Positions 23,101 to 35,000 of a stretch of 50,230 nucleotides of DNA are shown here, in pieces. The position numbers and the translations under genes were made by a program. How positions within the stretch are numbered: position 1 is the stretch's first letter; each line of letters starts with the position of its first letter. Origin of the DNA: Chlamydomonas sphaeroides (Eukaryota; Chlorophyta; Chlorophyceae; Chlamydomonadales; Chlamydomonadaceae); contig BDDC01000451.1 of NCBI GenBank assembly GCA_001662425.1, forward strand, positions 9,848 through 60,077, read 5' to 3'. The notes below the pieces were generated by a model. The model was not told the DNA's origin and did not search any database. It saw nothing but the letters and a program-made list of their open reading frames with translations.

Positions 23101-26100
23101 TCAAGCGGCCCATCTACACCTCGACCATCCACCCCAGGTGGGCCGGGAGGGCGGATGATGGGGGGTGATGGGTGTGTGTGTCTCGTGCACACGAGCATTT
23201 AAAGGACGAGGGCAAGACCGCTCACCCGTCTTCACCTTCTCCGACCCCTGCCCTGATACGGTACCAGCCCTCAGCCCCAACCCACCCCCCCCACCCCCCT
23301 TACCCACCCGCCAGCTACCCCGCCCGGTACGCGGTGGACGGCAGCCTGGACGGCACCGGCAACTGGTGGGAGCTGCCCATGCTGCACACCAACGGCGACG
23401 ACTGGTTCCCCTGGCTGTCCGTGGACCTGGTGGGTGGCCTGCCACACAGGCTGCCTCGTAATCAGCAACCTATCATGTGTGCATGGTGATGCGCGTCGTG
23501 GCGGCGTAGCGTGCCAGGGGTAGCATGCCGGGGTAGCGAAGGGACGTCGCGCACAGCAGCGCCAGTTGCCGTCTTTTGACCGTGCGCGGCGTGCGTGGCG
23601 GCGGCTGCGTTACGGGGCACCACCACCACACCAACCTTGGTAACCGGCAGCGCCCGGCTGCTCACTGCCGCGGCTGCCGCTGCCGCTGCCTGCCCAACGC
23701 GATGGCCGCCCGCCCCCGTCCCTGCCGCCCTGCCAGGGCCGCGAGGTGCGGGTGATCCAGGTGCTGGTGGTCAACCGCCAGGACTGCTGCCAGCAGCGGC
23801 TGCGGGGGGCAGAGGTGAGGCGGGGCAGCATGGGCCGGCGGCGGAGGAGCAGGCGGGGCGCAGCCGGGCGGCCGTGCTTCGGTGTGGCGCTCGGCCCGGT
23901 TCCCCGTTGGCGGCCCTCACACCGGGAGCGGGCATGCCTGGGGTGTTGGTGGCAGGGACGGCTGCCTCCTTCCCCCCACAGCTGAGCGCCTGCCAGGCTC
24001 TGCGACGCACATCCCGTGGTGGTCGCGAGGCCACGCGCTGTTGGCCCCGTCGACGCTGGCCGCGTTTCCTGCCTTCGGCTGCTGGCTGCTTTCCGCTGCC
24101 TGCCAAACCCCGCTCCGCTCCCCACACAGATCCGGGTGGGCTTCACGCCCATCTTCTCCTTCACCGCCGCGCTCAACCACACGGCCAACATCACCCGCAA
24201 CGCGCTCTGCTACAAGATGGGTCCCGACCAGGGCGTGGACACCTACCTGTACGCAGACTGCGTCACGCCGCTCATCGGGACCTGGATCACGATGCAGGCA
24301 AGAGGCAGAGCGCGGGAATGACGGAGGGCTAGCGGTCATGGCTGCGCTGGGACGGCCAACGCCTTGTGACGCCTTGCTCAGGTTACTATCCGTGTGGGCA
24401 ACGACTCGCGTTCGGCCCTTCTGCTCACGGCTCCCTCCCTACTTTGCGCTCTTGCTGTCGCTCAGAACATGCCCATGTTCAAGGACTCGTGGAATAGTAT
24501 CGGCAACCGAGTCATCAACGTGCGTACAGCTTCAGGGGGTGTACGGCTTGTGGGGCGTCCGGCATAGGTGTTGTACGGTTTTACGGGCGCACGGCATGTT
24601 GGGTGTACGGCATGGTGGGCGTGCTCGGTGCATGGGCCTAGAAGCAAGGGCGGCGCGCGGCATTGGGCTGCAACCCGCCGTCAGACCCTCGGGCTGCCGT
24701 ACCTGGTACACACCACATCACCGACCGCAGCGCGTCACCCCAGTGCCTACCCTCCCGATGCCATACGCCGAACGCAGATCGTCGAGTTCCAGGTGTACGG
24801 CGAGGTGAACCTGGCGCTGGGCCGGCCCGTGTTCGCATCCTCCATCGCGGCCGCCTCCAGCTCTGCAGGCGGCGTATGCACCCAGGTGCGAGCAAGGTGG
24901 CGTACAGGTGGCCAGAAACCGGGCTAGGCGTGGGGCAGGGCTGGACGTGGGGGCAGGGCACGAGGTGGGGCAGGGCGCGGATCGGGGCGCTTCGTCCGCC
25001 TCCCAAGGGCCGCGCCTACCTCCACACGAGGGAGCCAGGAAGGGCTGCGGACAGGGGCGCCGCGCTGCAGCGGCCCGCCCACCTCGCCGCACCTCGAATG
25101 CGCGCCGCTGCCCGGCCCCGACCCCGAACCCCTGACCCCTCGCCCCGTGCCCGGCCCCGCCCCGTCGTAGGCCTCCTGCCTGCCCGCCAACGTGGTGGAC
25201 GGCGACTCGGCCTCCGCCAACCGGCTCTTCGCCACCGCCGACGCCGACAACCGGCCCTGGCTGTCGGTAGACCTTGGGGCCAAGGTGCGGCCGCCGAGCC
25301 GCGCCGTGTCGCGTTCGTTATCCGGTCTGCGTGCATTGCATGACTAAGTCCGTGACCGTATCGTGTTAGTTGCAGCCTTGAAGGGTCAAGGTGCATGCCC
25401 ATGCCTGCCTGGGCATCCCGGCTGTTGACACCGCTGAAGCCACAGGCTCGCCCCCAACGCTCCCCCACCTCGTCACGCAGCTGCCAATATCACATGCCCC
25501 ACCCCGGCCCCTCGCTCCTCGCCCCCAGGCGCGCGTGACCCGAGTGGTGATGGTCAACCGCCGCGACTGCTGCGCCGGCCGGCTGAGGCTGGCGGAGCTG
25601 CGAGTGGGCGACACGGCGGTGCAGCGTGAGTGGTGGATCTGGGAGCTGGAAGGCTGGGACTGAGGTTAGGCGTCAGGCGGGATGCGCGAGGACGCAGCGT
25701 CGTGCAACTAGGTCGGGGCTCTCCACCTCGCTCGCCCCACTTTCCGCCACGCAGGGTGCACCTGCTTGCCCGTGTGGCGCTGGATGGGTAAGACCTACAC
25801 CGGCTGTACCGAGGACGGCGACCCCGGCAACCCCTGGTGCCTCACCACCCCCGACTGCGCCAACCCCGGCGGCATCGCGGCCAGCAGCGAGCCACCCAGC
25901 CAGCCCTGGGCCTACTGCAACGGCAACGCCTTTGGTGAGCGCCTGCACCGGCGCGTGGGTCCAGTGGGGTCGGTCCACACGCACCGCGTGTGCTGCAGCG
26001 CCGGCGGTTGGGGCCACGGCGCAAGGCATTGAGGCCGCTGCCCGCAGCCGGCGGAAGCTGCAGGTACCTGCCCTGCCGCACCATGCCGCACCGTCCTCCC

Positions 26101-29100
26101 CCAACCCACTCACCGTCCCAACACCGCGCACCCCTCTCTCCCCCAACCCGCGGGCCCGATATCGCTCCTCGACGGCGGCCCCTGCACGCCCCTTCAGTCC
26201 GCCCTGCTGCCGCTGCCTGATGCGACCCTGTGCCCCCGCCCTCCCCCCACAGCCCCCGTGGGCCCCAGCACCCTGGCTTCAAACGCGCTGTGCTGGAAGC
26301 AGCCCGCCACGGGCGCAGTCACGGCCAACGGAGCCACAGCCAACATCTCGTGCGGCCAGCCGCTGGTGAGGCTGCGAGTCCTTGCGCAGGGGAGGGAGGG
26401 CAGCGGGCCCCGAGTGCGGCCCTGAGTGGACCAAGGACGGACCATGGGCAGACCGTGGCCAGACAGGCGGGCCTGCCCGGAGGAGCCGGGGCCGCCTTCC
26501 GCGCCACCCCATCGTGCGGGGACTTGGGGATGTTGCCTGCACGGGGCCCGCTGTCACTGTTCATGCAGCCTCTCTACCTACTCACCCCCAACCCCTCTCG
26601 CCCCCTGCTCCCCCCTCCCCGCCCTCCCGCTGCCAGGCCGGGCGCTGGGTGACGCTGCAGAACCTCCCGCCCGTCAACGTGCTGCCCACGGAGGTGCTGC
26701 TGCAGGTGAGGCGGGCCCTCCCGCATGCGCCGGCGGCCGTGCGGCGCCTGTTGGGGGCCGCATGTCCCTTGCGTGTGGACACCTAGCTAGTGGGGTGCAT
26801 GGACCCGACCTCGACGGCCGCCGATAGCTGCGTGCAGGCATGTGCGCTGGTGCCGGCGGTGGCTGCTTTTCCGGCCCGATCAGCCCCCGCCCCCGCCCCT
26901 TCCCCTTGCCCTTCCCCTCCCTCTGTCTCCTCGTCAGATGCTGGAGCTGCAGGTGTGGGGCATGCCCTACACCCAGCCGCCGCCCGACCGCTGCAGCCAG
27001 CAGCCGCGGCTGTGCGGCCCCGCGCCCAACACCTGCGCCGCCGCCGACGGCGCCTGGGGCTACAGGTGCGGCCGGGCCGGGCCGGGCCGGGCCGGGCCCA
27101 TGCCGAGGCCACTGCTGCGCTGACAGCCCTGCTGCGCAGTGCTGGCCTTACCAACAAACTCCAACGCCCGCCCGCTCCCACAGACGTGCCATGCGCCCTG
27201 TGAGCCACGCCCTCCCCTGGCCCCTCCGCCCCTCCGTTCAGGTGCACCTGCGCCGCCGGCTTCGCCGCCTTCGCCGGCCCCACTGGCCCCACCTGCCGCG
27301 GTGCGACGCCGGGGCCGGAGCAGCAGCCCCTCCGCCTATACTGGCCGCCACTGCCGCCCGCCTGCCACCGCAAGCCTCGCTGCCCTGCTGCACGTGCCAC
27401 GCCCTCTGCACAGCGCCGCCCCCACTCCGCCCACTTCTTCGCCTACCTTCCTCCCGCTTCCCCCTCCACCCACGCAGCCGCCGCCCCCAGCTACGCGGCC
27501 GTGGGCTGCTTCCGGGACGACCCAACGCTGCCGGCCGTGCGCCGCCCGCTCAACACCGTGCTGTTCCCCGCCAACGGCACCGCAGTGAGCCTCGACACCT
27601 GCGCCTCGCTGGCTCGAAGCCGAGGTGCGGCAGCAGCGGAGGGGCGCTGCGGGCGAGGCGGGGCTCGGGACCAGAGATGGCAAACTTGCTCGGCGTGCGC
27701 TTCGCGGAGCGCGCGCCGGGCCTGACTAACAGTCTTGGACCCCCTGGCGCCTAGGAACGGTCCGGGGCCACTGCCACAATAGGACGCGCGCGCCTCACCC
27801 CCTCGGCGCACCCCGGCGCCTCTGCCACGCGATCGCCGCGATGCGGCTCTGACCCCTCCCCGGCGGCGCCCCTCCTGCCCTCGCCCCAGGCTTTGCCTTT
27901 TTCGCGCTCTCCAACGCCACCGCCTGCCTGGCCACCAACAACTTTGCCGCCGCCACGGCGCTCGGCCCCGCCGCCTCGTGCGACGGTGTCCAGGCGGCGG
28001 GGACGCTGGCCAACGCGTTGTACGCCGTCACAATCTGCGGTGCGCCCCGGGGCTGTCTGCGGGCGGTGGGCTGCGGCGGCTGGGGGCCTTGGCGGCTAGC
28101 GGTCGTCGGCCCTCCTGCCCGCCCGGTTGCTGCCCAGAGCGTCTCACCACACCGGCCCACACAACCCCACATCCAACACAGCCCGCCACACCGTGCCCCT
28201 CCCTCCATTATGCCCCCAGGCGGCGGCTACTTGGGCTGCTTTGCGCTGGACCCCACCGCCCCCCGCGCCCTGCCCTGGCGACTGGCCGCGGGCGACGGCA
28301 GCGTGCTGGGCTGCCGGGACGCCGCCGCCGCCCGGGGCTACGGCCTCTACGGCCTGGTGGCGGGGCGCGAGTGCTGGGCGGGCGGCGAGCCCTGGAGCGG
28401 TAAGCGCCGGGCAGTGCGGCGGGCTGGGCCGCCGGGGGGCGGCAGCCACGAGGGCCCAGAGGGTGCCACGTGGCAGTGCCAGGCAGCTGACGGCGACGGC
28501 ACCCCTGCCCGCCCCCTGCCCGCCCCGTCAGGCCTGGGCCCCTACGCCGGCGCCGGCACCCTGGGCCGCACGCTGGCTGCGGTGGCAGCGCCCGGGCCCT
28601 CGCTGCTGTGCGCGGCGCCCTGCCCCGCCAGCGCCCTGGCCGCCAACGGCGCCTGGGCCAACGCCACGTGCGGCAACCACCTGACTGCCAGCGTGTACCG
28701 GACGGACACGTGCGCAGGTGAGGCCGGGGGGCTGGGCTGGCTGCTGGGCTGGGCTGGGCTGGCTGGGGGCTGGAGCGGTCGGGGGCTGGGGGCTGGCTGG
28801 GTGGCTGGGGTCTGGAGCGGTCGGGGCCCGGGGGCTGGGTGGCACAGGACGGCCGGCTACCGCTGTCGTCGCTTCCGGCCTGCACTGGGTGCGCCATGGC
28901 CGCTGGCCGCCGGCCCTTTGCCCCTCGCCGCCGCAACCCCGCTCCCCCCCTGCTCCCCCCTGCTCCCCGCTCCCCCCCTGCTCCCCCCAAACCCTGCTCG
29001 CAGCCGCCGCCCACAAGTGCCGCGCCACCCCCGCCGTGTGCGGCGCCGCCCCGGGCTCGGCCGTGTGCGCGCCCACCCCCACCGTCGCGGGCTACTACTG

Positions 29101-30714
29101 CCAGGTGGGGGCTTGGGGGAGGGGCGCTGGGCAGCTGGTGCGGGCAGGCGTGCGTGGGAGTGGGAGGGAGCGGCGGTTGAGGTGGGGGCAGCCATGGAAG
29201 GGAAAGGGCTGGGCTTGGCCTGGCGGCCGAGGAGCTGGGTAGGGCCCGCTGCGGCTGCGGCGCAGGATGTGCCGGACGGGTGGCCGCTGCGCGGGGCGGC
29301 TGCGTCCGAGGGCCACGCCCCAGGCCTTGCTCGCCCCTTCCTCCCCGCCCCCAGCCCACGCCGTGCTCCCCTGACTCCCCCGTGCCTTGCCCTCCTTTCC
29401 CCTCCCAGCCCCGCTATCAGCTATCAGCTTTGGGCCCGGGCTTACGCTCGGAGGTTCGCTGCTAGTTCGTTACTCCCATGGTACATACCCGCCCAACCCC
29501 GCGGCCCACCCGCCCAGGCCCTGGTCCACGTCAGCCCCCGGCCCGCCACCGTGGAGGCCCTGGCCGCCGCCGCGCAGCCGCAGCTGAGCACGCTGGCGGC
29601 GCTGCTGGTCAAGGCGGGCGGCGCCCGCGGCGGCGGCAACAACCTGGCCAACGCCACCAGCGGCAGCACGGCGCTGCTGCCCACCAACGAGGTGCGGCGG
29701 CTGGCACAGAAAGAGAGAGATCATCGAATGGAATGCGGCGCGGGACTTCCGTAGATGTGGGGATCTCGAGATCTGGGTCTGGGATTACTACCGCTGCCGC
29801 TGCCTCGCCACACCCTAAAGGGCACTACCCCGCCCCGCCTTCCAACCCCGCCCACCGTTACCCCCGCCAGGCCTGGGCCGCCTACTTTGCCCGCCGCGGC
29901 GTCACCCAGGCCGCCGCCACCACGGGCGCCGCCAACCTGGATGCGCTGCGGCAGCTGTTGCGGGGCCTGGGCGTGGTGGCCGTGGAGGCGGCGGGTGGGC
30001 CGCTGCTGTCGGCGGCGGTGCCGGCGGCGCCGGGGGCCGAGTACGGCACCAACCAGGCGGGCGGCCCGGCGCTGCGGCTGAGCAGGGCCAGGTGGGGGCG
30101 GGGGTCGGAGGACTGGGGTTGGGGCGGATGTGGGGTGCTCGAGGTAGGTCCGTAGGGATGGACGGATGGGACCGGGGGCTCGTTGGCCGGCTGCATCCGT
30201 CCCACATCCGTGCATCGCCGCTCACGCCGCAGCCCAGATCTGCACCGCTCAGCCTCACACCACTGCCCCGCAACCCGGCCCGCAGCGATGGCGCCGTGAC
30301 CGTGGCCCACCCCACCACCGGCCGCACCGCCACGCTGCTGTGGCGCGACATCCCCCTAGGCACGGTGAGGCACGGCTGGCCTGGGCGGGGATGCGGCACA
30401 CGCTGCGGGCTCCTTCCTCGGGCGAGGGGAAGTCGCACCGGGCACCTCGGCGTACCGTTCCTGCTCGTCCTCTTGCTATTGGATCAGCGTGGAAGTCATT
30501 GGAGGGTACCTGAGACAATCTTGCTCGCCCTTGGCGCACCCGTGGCACTCCTGAGCACCCCGCTGCCTGGCGCTGCCTGCCGCATTCGCGGCACCCCAGC
30601 GCCGCCGCTGGCTCCTCCCGTGCCCTCACCCTCCCACCCCGGCCCCGCCGCCCGCCCCCCCCCGCCACCGCTCAGAGTGTGGCGCACATCATGGATGACG
30701 TACTGTACGCGTAA
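17126..30714 (+). CDS. secreted modular M11 (gametolysin-type) metalloprotease
   Basis: Probable extracellular-matrix zinc protease. Exon 1 (17126-17201) encodes a signal peptide; exons 17325-17360 and from 17755 continue in phase. The catalytic domain runs from 18955 (WKIIIMVFDTPDCNMG) through the zinc site HEFGHNINLYHS, split across 20236/20393, and the Met-turn region SAMSYTNVGPTCFNAP, to about 22830. Then follow, in order: fucolectin/F5-8C-like domain 1 (about 23315-24820, WLSVDLGREVRVIQVLVVNR), domain 2 (about 24820-27000) interrupted by an FN2/kringle-like exon (25755-25934), an EGF-like module (about 26970-27305), two WSC-like domains (27478-28039 and 28220-28717, YLGCF), another EGF-like piece (29004-29104) and a fasciclin domain (29518-30714). 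Every junction I checked from 25,600 onward keeps phase, which argues for one gene. The modules suggest glycan and matrix binding. A gap interrupts one intron. The N-terminal propeptide exons and the exact 3' end are uncertain; two adjacent genes remain possible. Confidence 0.82.
17551..17557 (+). promoter_or_regulatory. TATA-box-like element inside an intron of the protease gene
   Basis: The sequence tataaaa sits in a ctcc/cggcg context within the intron between the second and third protease exons, about 200 nt before exon 3. It matches a TATA consensus better than anything upstream of the modelled start. It may be chance, or an alternative promoter. Confidence 0.3.
18557..18882. other. assembly gap (326 N) in a protease intron
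   Basis: The run of N follows a C-rich stretch and lies between the exon ending near 18420 and the exon starting at 18955. No exon appears to be missing, because the flanking exons join in phase, although a small one could be hidden. Confidence 0.95.
20227..20430 (+). other. zinc-binding active-site motif split by an intron
   Basis: The exon ending at 20236 encodes LHEFG and the exon 20393-20430 supplies HNINLYHSQRFG. The two give HEXXHxxNxxH, the metzincin zinc signature with Asn where most members have Gly. The three His ligands and the catalytic Glu are present. The next exon (20574-20638), which carries the Met-turn region, follows in phase. Confidence 0.8.
22531..22608. repeat. 14-nt tandem repeat gtgtgggggccccg
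   Basis: Five full copies and one partial copy of a 14-nt unit containing the palindrome ggggcccc are followed by cagcg repeats. They lie in an intron of the protease gene, in the part encoding the end of the peptidase domain. The copies are nearly identical, which suggests recent expansion. Confidence 0.9.
25755..25934 (+). other. symmetrical phase 1-1 exon encoding an FN2/kringle-like module
   Basis: This 180-nt exon encodes a Cys-rich module with the pattern GKTYTGCTEDGDPGNPWC, then LTTPDC and WAYC, as in fibronectin type II and kringle folds. It begins and ends in phase 1. Skipping it would keep the frame and would join the two halves of the second fucolectin/F5-8C-like domain. Confidence 0.7.
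28720..28845. repeat. ggctg/ggggctgg-type simple repeat
   Basis: Imperfect repeats of ggctggctgggggctgg and ggagcggtcggg lie directly after the second WSC-like exon, inside an intron of the protease gene. Confidence 0.7.
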
Positions 30715-32023
30715 GTGTACTACGGCTGAGTGTACGGCTCAGTGTACGGCTCAGCGTACTACACACGCGCTGGAGTCCGCCGCGGACGGCGCGTACCATG
30801 GCTGCACCCTGCATGGGTTGCGCTGGCGTATGGCGCCGAGCGCGCGCGGTCAAGGCTGCACGGCTGCCGTGCGCCTCTGATGCGGCCGTGCCATTGCGCC
30901 GGCATTGCTTGGAAGCGGTTTGAATGACGAATTCATTAGCTCGACCGAAGCCATACGCTGAACACTTGACCCATTCATGTTGCTTTCGGATCGCCGACGA
31001 GGCGGACGGGGGCGCTGGAGCCGAGCGCGCTCCTGGGGGCCGCAGGGGCCCGCCCGGAGCGGCGTGCTGTGTGCTGCGCCCGGCGGTACACACGCCGTAC
31101 GACCCAAACTGTTCGACGCCATGTGCTTCATCGTGCTTACTATAGACTTGCGTACTCGCGCACAGCAATCGTGCTGTGCGGTATATGAAGCCGTGTGCTA
31201 GACTTGGGCCCTCGGGCCCGGGCCCTTCTGCGTGGGGAGCCGTGCTTGCGTGGTAGGGGTGAATGGGATCTGAACTCGGATCCAGACACATGCGCACACT
31301 GACTGAATGCTTGCCGATAATTAGCAAACCCAGTGAAGTTGGCTTCTGCGCGTCTTTGCAGAGGAGGGGGCGTGAGCCCCCGCCCCCGGGGTATTTCTTG
31401 TAGCGGTGTGCGTGGCGGTTGCGGCGTTCCGCTGTCGCGGCTGGCTGAGACCTGGTTGCGGCGTTGGCCCCTGGTCACACCGTGGAGCTGTTGCTGCGGC
31501 TGCAATCGGGACTGCTGCCGGGTGCGGGGTCATGTCTGTGCAGTGCCACATGCGTGTGTTGGTCCCTGATAGTCGCACCAGGGGTGCTCCTCTGGGTCGC
31601 GAAGGGTCGCTCTAGCGTACGGCACGCCGGTTGGCATGTCTTCCCGTGCTCTGGCTGACGGGGATTCGGTGAAGAAGCTTGGCCGGCAGGGCCGCGGAGA
31701 TTGCCGGTCACTATTGATGCCGCGGCCGATGCCGTCGTTGGGTGGGGCCGCGGCTGTGGGTTTGGCACGGGTTTGCGAAGGGGCAACGCCATGTGGCGGC
31801 AAATGTAGGCGGAAGGTTACACCTTTCGGGTTGCGTCCATAACTACTTCATACCTACTACTTGACACTTGCTGGGTCCTCCTGTACAATTCCTCGAAACA
31901 ACACATTTCCTTGTGTAACGCAACAGTTCCATCACTCTCGGTCCCGACTTCCAAAAGCCTCAAAGAAGCATGCCTCAAGTTATGGACTAGTTACTGCTTC
32001 GGGGTTGCAGCAAGGTCGAAAGC
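30715..32023. other. intergenic, protease to S1-domain gene
   Basis: About 1.3 kb without a recognisable gene. Just after the protease stop, 30716-30765 holds imperfect repeats of gtgtacggctcag. GC content falls towards the S1 gene. A TGTAA pentamer occurs near 31914, too far from the protease stop to assign to it with confidence. Confidence 0.4.
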
Positions 32024-35000
32024 ATGCAAGGCCGCAGCGCCGGCCGAGGCCGGGACATGGTCCTGCCTGCTTGGATGACGCAAGCACAGAAGCAGGGTCA
32101 AGCGATTCCCACAGCCCCGGGAGCAGGAGCTGCTGACCGCGATCGAGATGGAGACCGGCGTCGCAGCAGAAGTCGCGAGCGGCGATATGAGGATGACCGC
32201 TCAGACGCCGGTCGCAGCGGTGGTTCTGGCCGGCGGGACGGAGAGCGTGACCGCGACAGGGACCGGGACCGGGGCAAGGAGCGCCGTCGCAGCCGCAGCC
32301 GCAGCCGGAGCGCCGAGCGAGAGCGAGAGCGGGACCGCCACCGGAGTCGTGATGGAGACCGGGACAGGGAGCGGCGTGATCGGGACCGGCCACGCAGCCG
32401 CAGCCGCGAGGGCCACCGCCACGGCACCGCGCGATGGGGCTCGCCGGGCCGGGACGCGGCCCGAGTGGCCGATGGGGAGCAGCCGCGGCGCTGGCGCAGC
32501 CCAAGCCCACCCTCAGCTCGTCGCGCCGGCGGTGATGGGCCGTCGGGGCGCGGCGACTGGAACAACCCGGCACCGCCTGCGTTCGGCGACCGAGGTACGC
32601 TCAGCCTACACAGCGCTGCGCGCGCGGTCGGCGCTGCCGCAGCAGTGGTGTTAAGTTGTTGCAGTTCGGGCTCGGCCAGCACAGCAGCCTTGCTCGTGCT
32701 GCTACTCAGCACTCCTACAACCGCACGGCCGCGAGCGCGCTGCGCTCCCAGGCCACGCCTACCCTGGGTGCCGCCGCCGCATGCCCGCTCCGTCCCGCGT
32801 CCTCACATTCCCGCACCTCCTTCAAGCGCCAGCACACCCACCAACCCACATGACCGCCAACCCCCAGCACCCGTCCCGGTGCCCGGCTCCCGTTGTGCGC
32901 TGCCGGCCATCGCAGGCCGTCCGCCAGGCCCGCCAGGCTTGCCCGGCCCGCCTGCCTCCACCGCACCGCCACCGGTGGGCTCCATCCACCGCGGCTCCGT
33001 GCACACCATCCGCCCCTTTGGGCTGTTTGTGGCGCTTCCGGGCTTCAAGCGGCACGTCATGGTGCACCACAGCCAGGTGGGCCCTGCGCCTGCCGCCCAT
33101 GAGGGGAAAGGGCGGGAGGGCGTGTGCTCCCTGGTGTCCTCGGGATGCGCTGTGCTGCACACGCGCCCTGGTGCTGCGCATCCTGCACGGCCTGGGCGGG
33201 GTGCCGCTGCTGGGTGAGGCCGTGGGGCTTGGGCGTTCCCTCAGTCAGGATGGGCCCGGCAGGTGCGGGGGGCAGGGGCCAAGGGCATGCGCTGCGGCGG
33301 CGGCGCCGTTGAGCTGATGAGGGAGGAGGCCCAGGACAGGAGCCCGCGTCCTGGGCGTCGACCGTCCAGGGCCCGACTCCCCTGTGCCCGACCCCGCGCC
33401 CGCGTCGTAGCCGCCGCACGCCCCCCGACCTTCCCTCCTGTTGCGCCGTGCTGCTCTGCCCAGATCAGCGACGAGCTCAAGTTCAACCGGGACGACGACG
33501 AGGAGGCCAAGGTCAAGGCCATGGAGTTCTACTTCCCGCAGGGCTCGCAGGTGCGGGGCCAGCAGGGCACCCCGGGCAAGGGCCGGGGGCAGGGCGCCGC
33601 AGCAGCAGGCGGGCTACGCGTGGGGCAGCGGCTGCATTGCAGGCTGCGAGCCGCTGGCCCCTGCTGCCCGCCCAGGCAGGCCAGGCGGCGCTGCGCGCCC
33701 TGTCGCACGGCCACCCGCGCCCCTCGCGGCCGGTCCCAGCGACGCCCCGCGTGCCCGCCCGCCCGCCTGCCCCCTGCCGCCGAGCAGGTGTGGGTCAAGG
33801 TGACCGAAGTGCGGCCCGACGAGCGCAACCCGGCCGAGTCGCGCGTCAACGGCAGCATGAAGGCGGTGGACCAGGCCGCAGGCACCGACCTGGACCCCTC
33901 GGGCCTCATGGCGGCCGGCCAGGGCGGCGGCCAGGGGCGAGGTGCGCTGTAAAGGGGAGGCGGGGGGAGGGTTGGGGCTACACACGCATGCTGTCCCGCC
34001 CCCGCTGCCCGCAAGGCAACACGTACTGCTGTCCCGTGCCTCGCTATCCGCGAGGCAACACGTACTGCTGCCGATATAGTCCCTATGCCCTGCCGGCTGT
34101 GCTTCCCCGCACGGCTGGCCGGCTGCTTCAACTGATCCGGCTGCCGCCCGCCTGCGTCCTGGCCCCAGGCCCCGGCGGCCCCGAGAGCGACGAGCCGCCC
34201 GAGGTGGGGGCGGTGCTGCGCGGCACGGTGAAGCGCATCGAGGCGTACGGCGTGTTCGTGGCGCTCGAGGGCTACCGGCGGCACGGCCTGGTGCACACCA
34301 GCCAGGTGGGGGGGGCTGGGGGAGCGGCGGGGAGCGGCGGGGTCGGGGAACGGTGGGGTGGGGAGGGCGCCGGGCCGGTTGAGGGGCGGCGCTGAAGGGG
34401 CAGTGGGAGTGGCAGGGGGGCACCGGGGGGGGGGGTCATGCACATGGAAGGCACGCGGGGGGGGGGGGGGGGGGNNNNNNNNNNNNNNNNNNNNNNNNNN
34501 NNNNNNNNNNNNNNNNNNNNNNNNNNNNNNNNNNNNNNNNNNNNNNNNNNNNNNNNNNNNNNNNNNNNNNNNNNNNNNNNNNNNNNNNNNNNNNNNNNNN
34601 NNNNNNNNNNNNNNNNNNNNNNNNNNNNNNNNNNNNNNNNNNNNNNNNNNNNNNNNNNNNNNNNNNNNNNNNNNNNNNNNNNNNNNNNNNNNNNNNNNNN
34701 NNNNNNNNNNNNNNNNNNNNNNNNNNNNNNNNNNNNNNNNNNNNNNNNNNNNNNNNNNNNNNNNNNNNNNNNNNNNNNNNNNNNNNNNNNNNNNNNNNNN
34801 NNNNNNNNNNNNNNNNNNNNNNNNNNNNNNNNNNNNNNNNNNNNNNNNNNNNNNNNNNNNNNNNNNNNNNNNNNNNNNNNNNNNNNNNNNNNNNNNAGGT
34901 GGCGCGACGCGAGCCGACTACGCAGCGCGCCTGGCTGCCGTGCCCCACCAACCCCCTGCCGCTGTCGCCGCCCCCACCGGCGCCAGGTGTCCAACTACCT

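Noticed and set aside
25755..25934. Calling this exon a true kringle domain
   Set aside because: Cys spacing fits the FN2/kringle superfamily, but the module is shorter than a typical kringle of about 80 residues. I kept the less specific label.
31360..31400. Inverted repeat gggggcgtgagcccccgcccc as a possible terminator or CRISPR unit
   Set aside because: A single short GC hairpin with no repeats around it; expected by chance in such GC-rich DNA.
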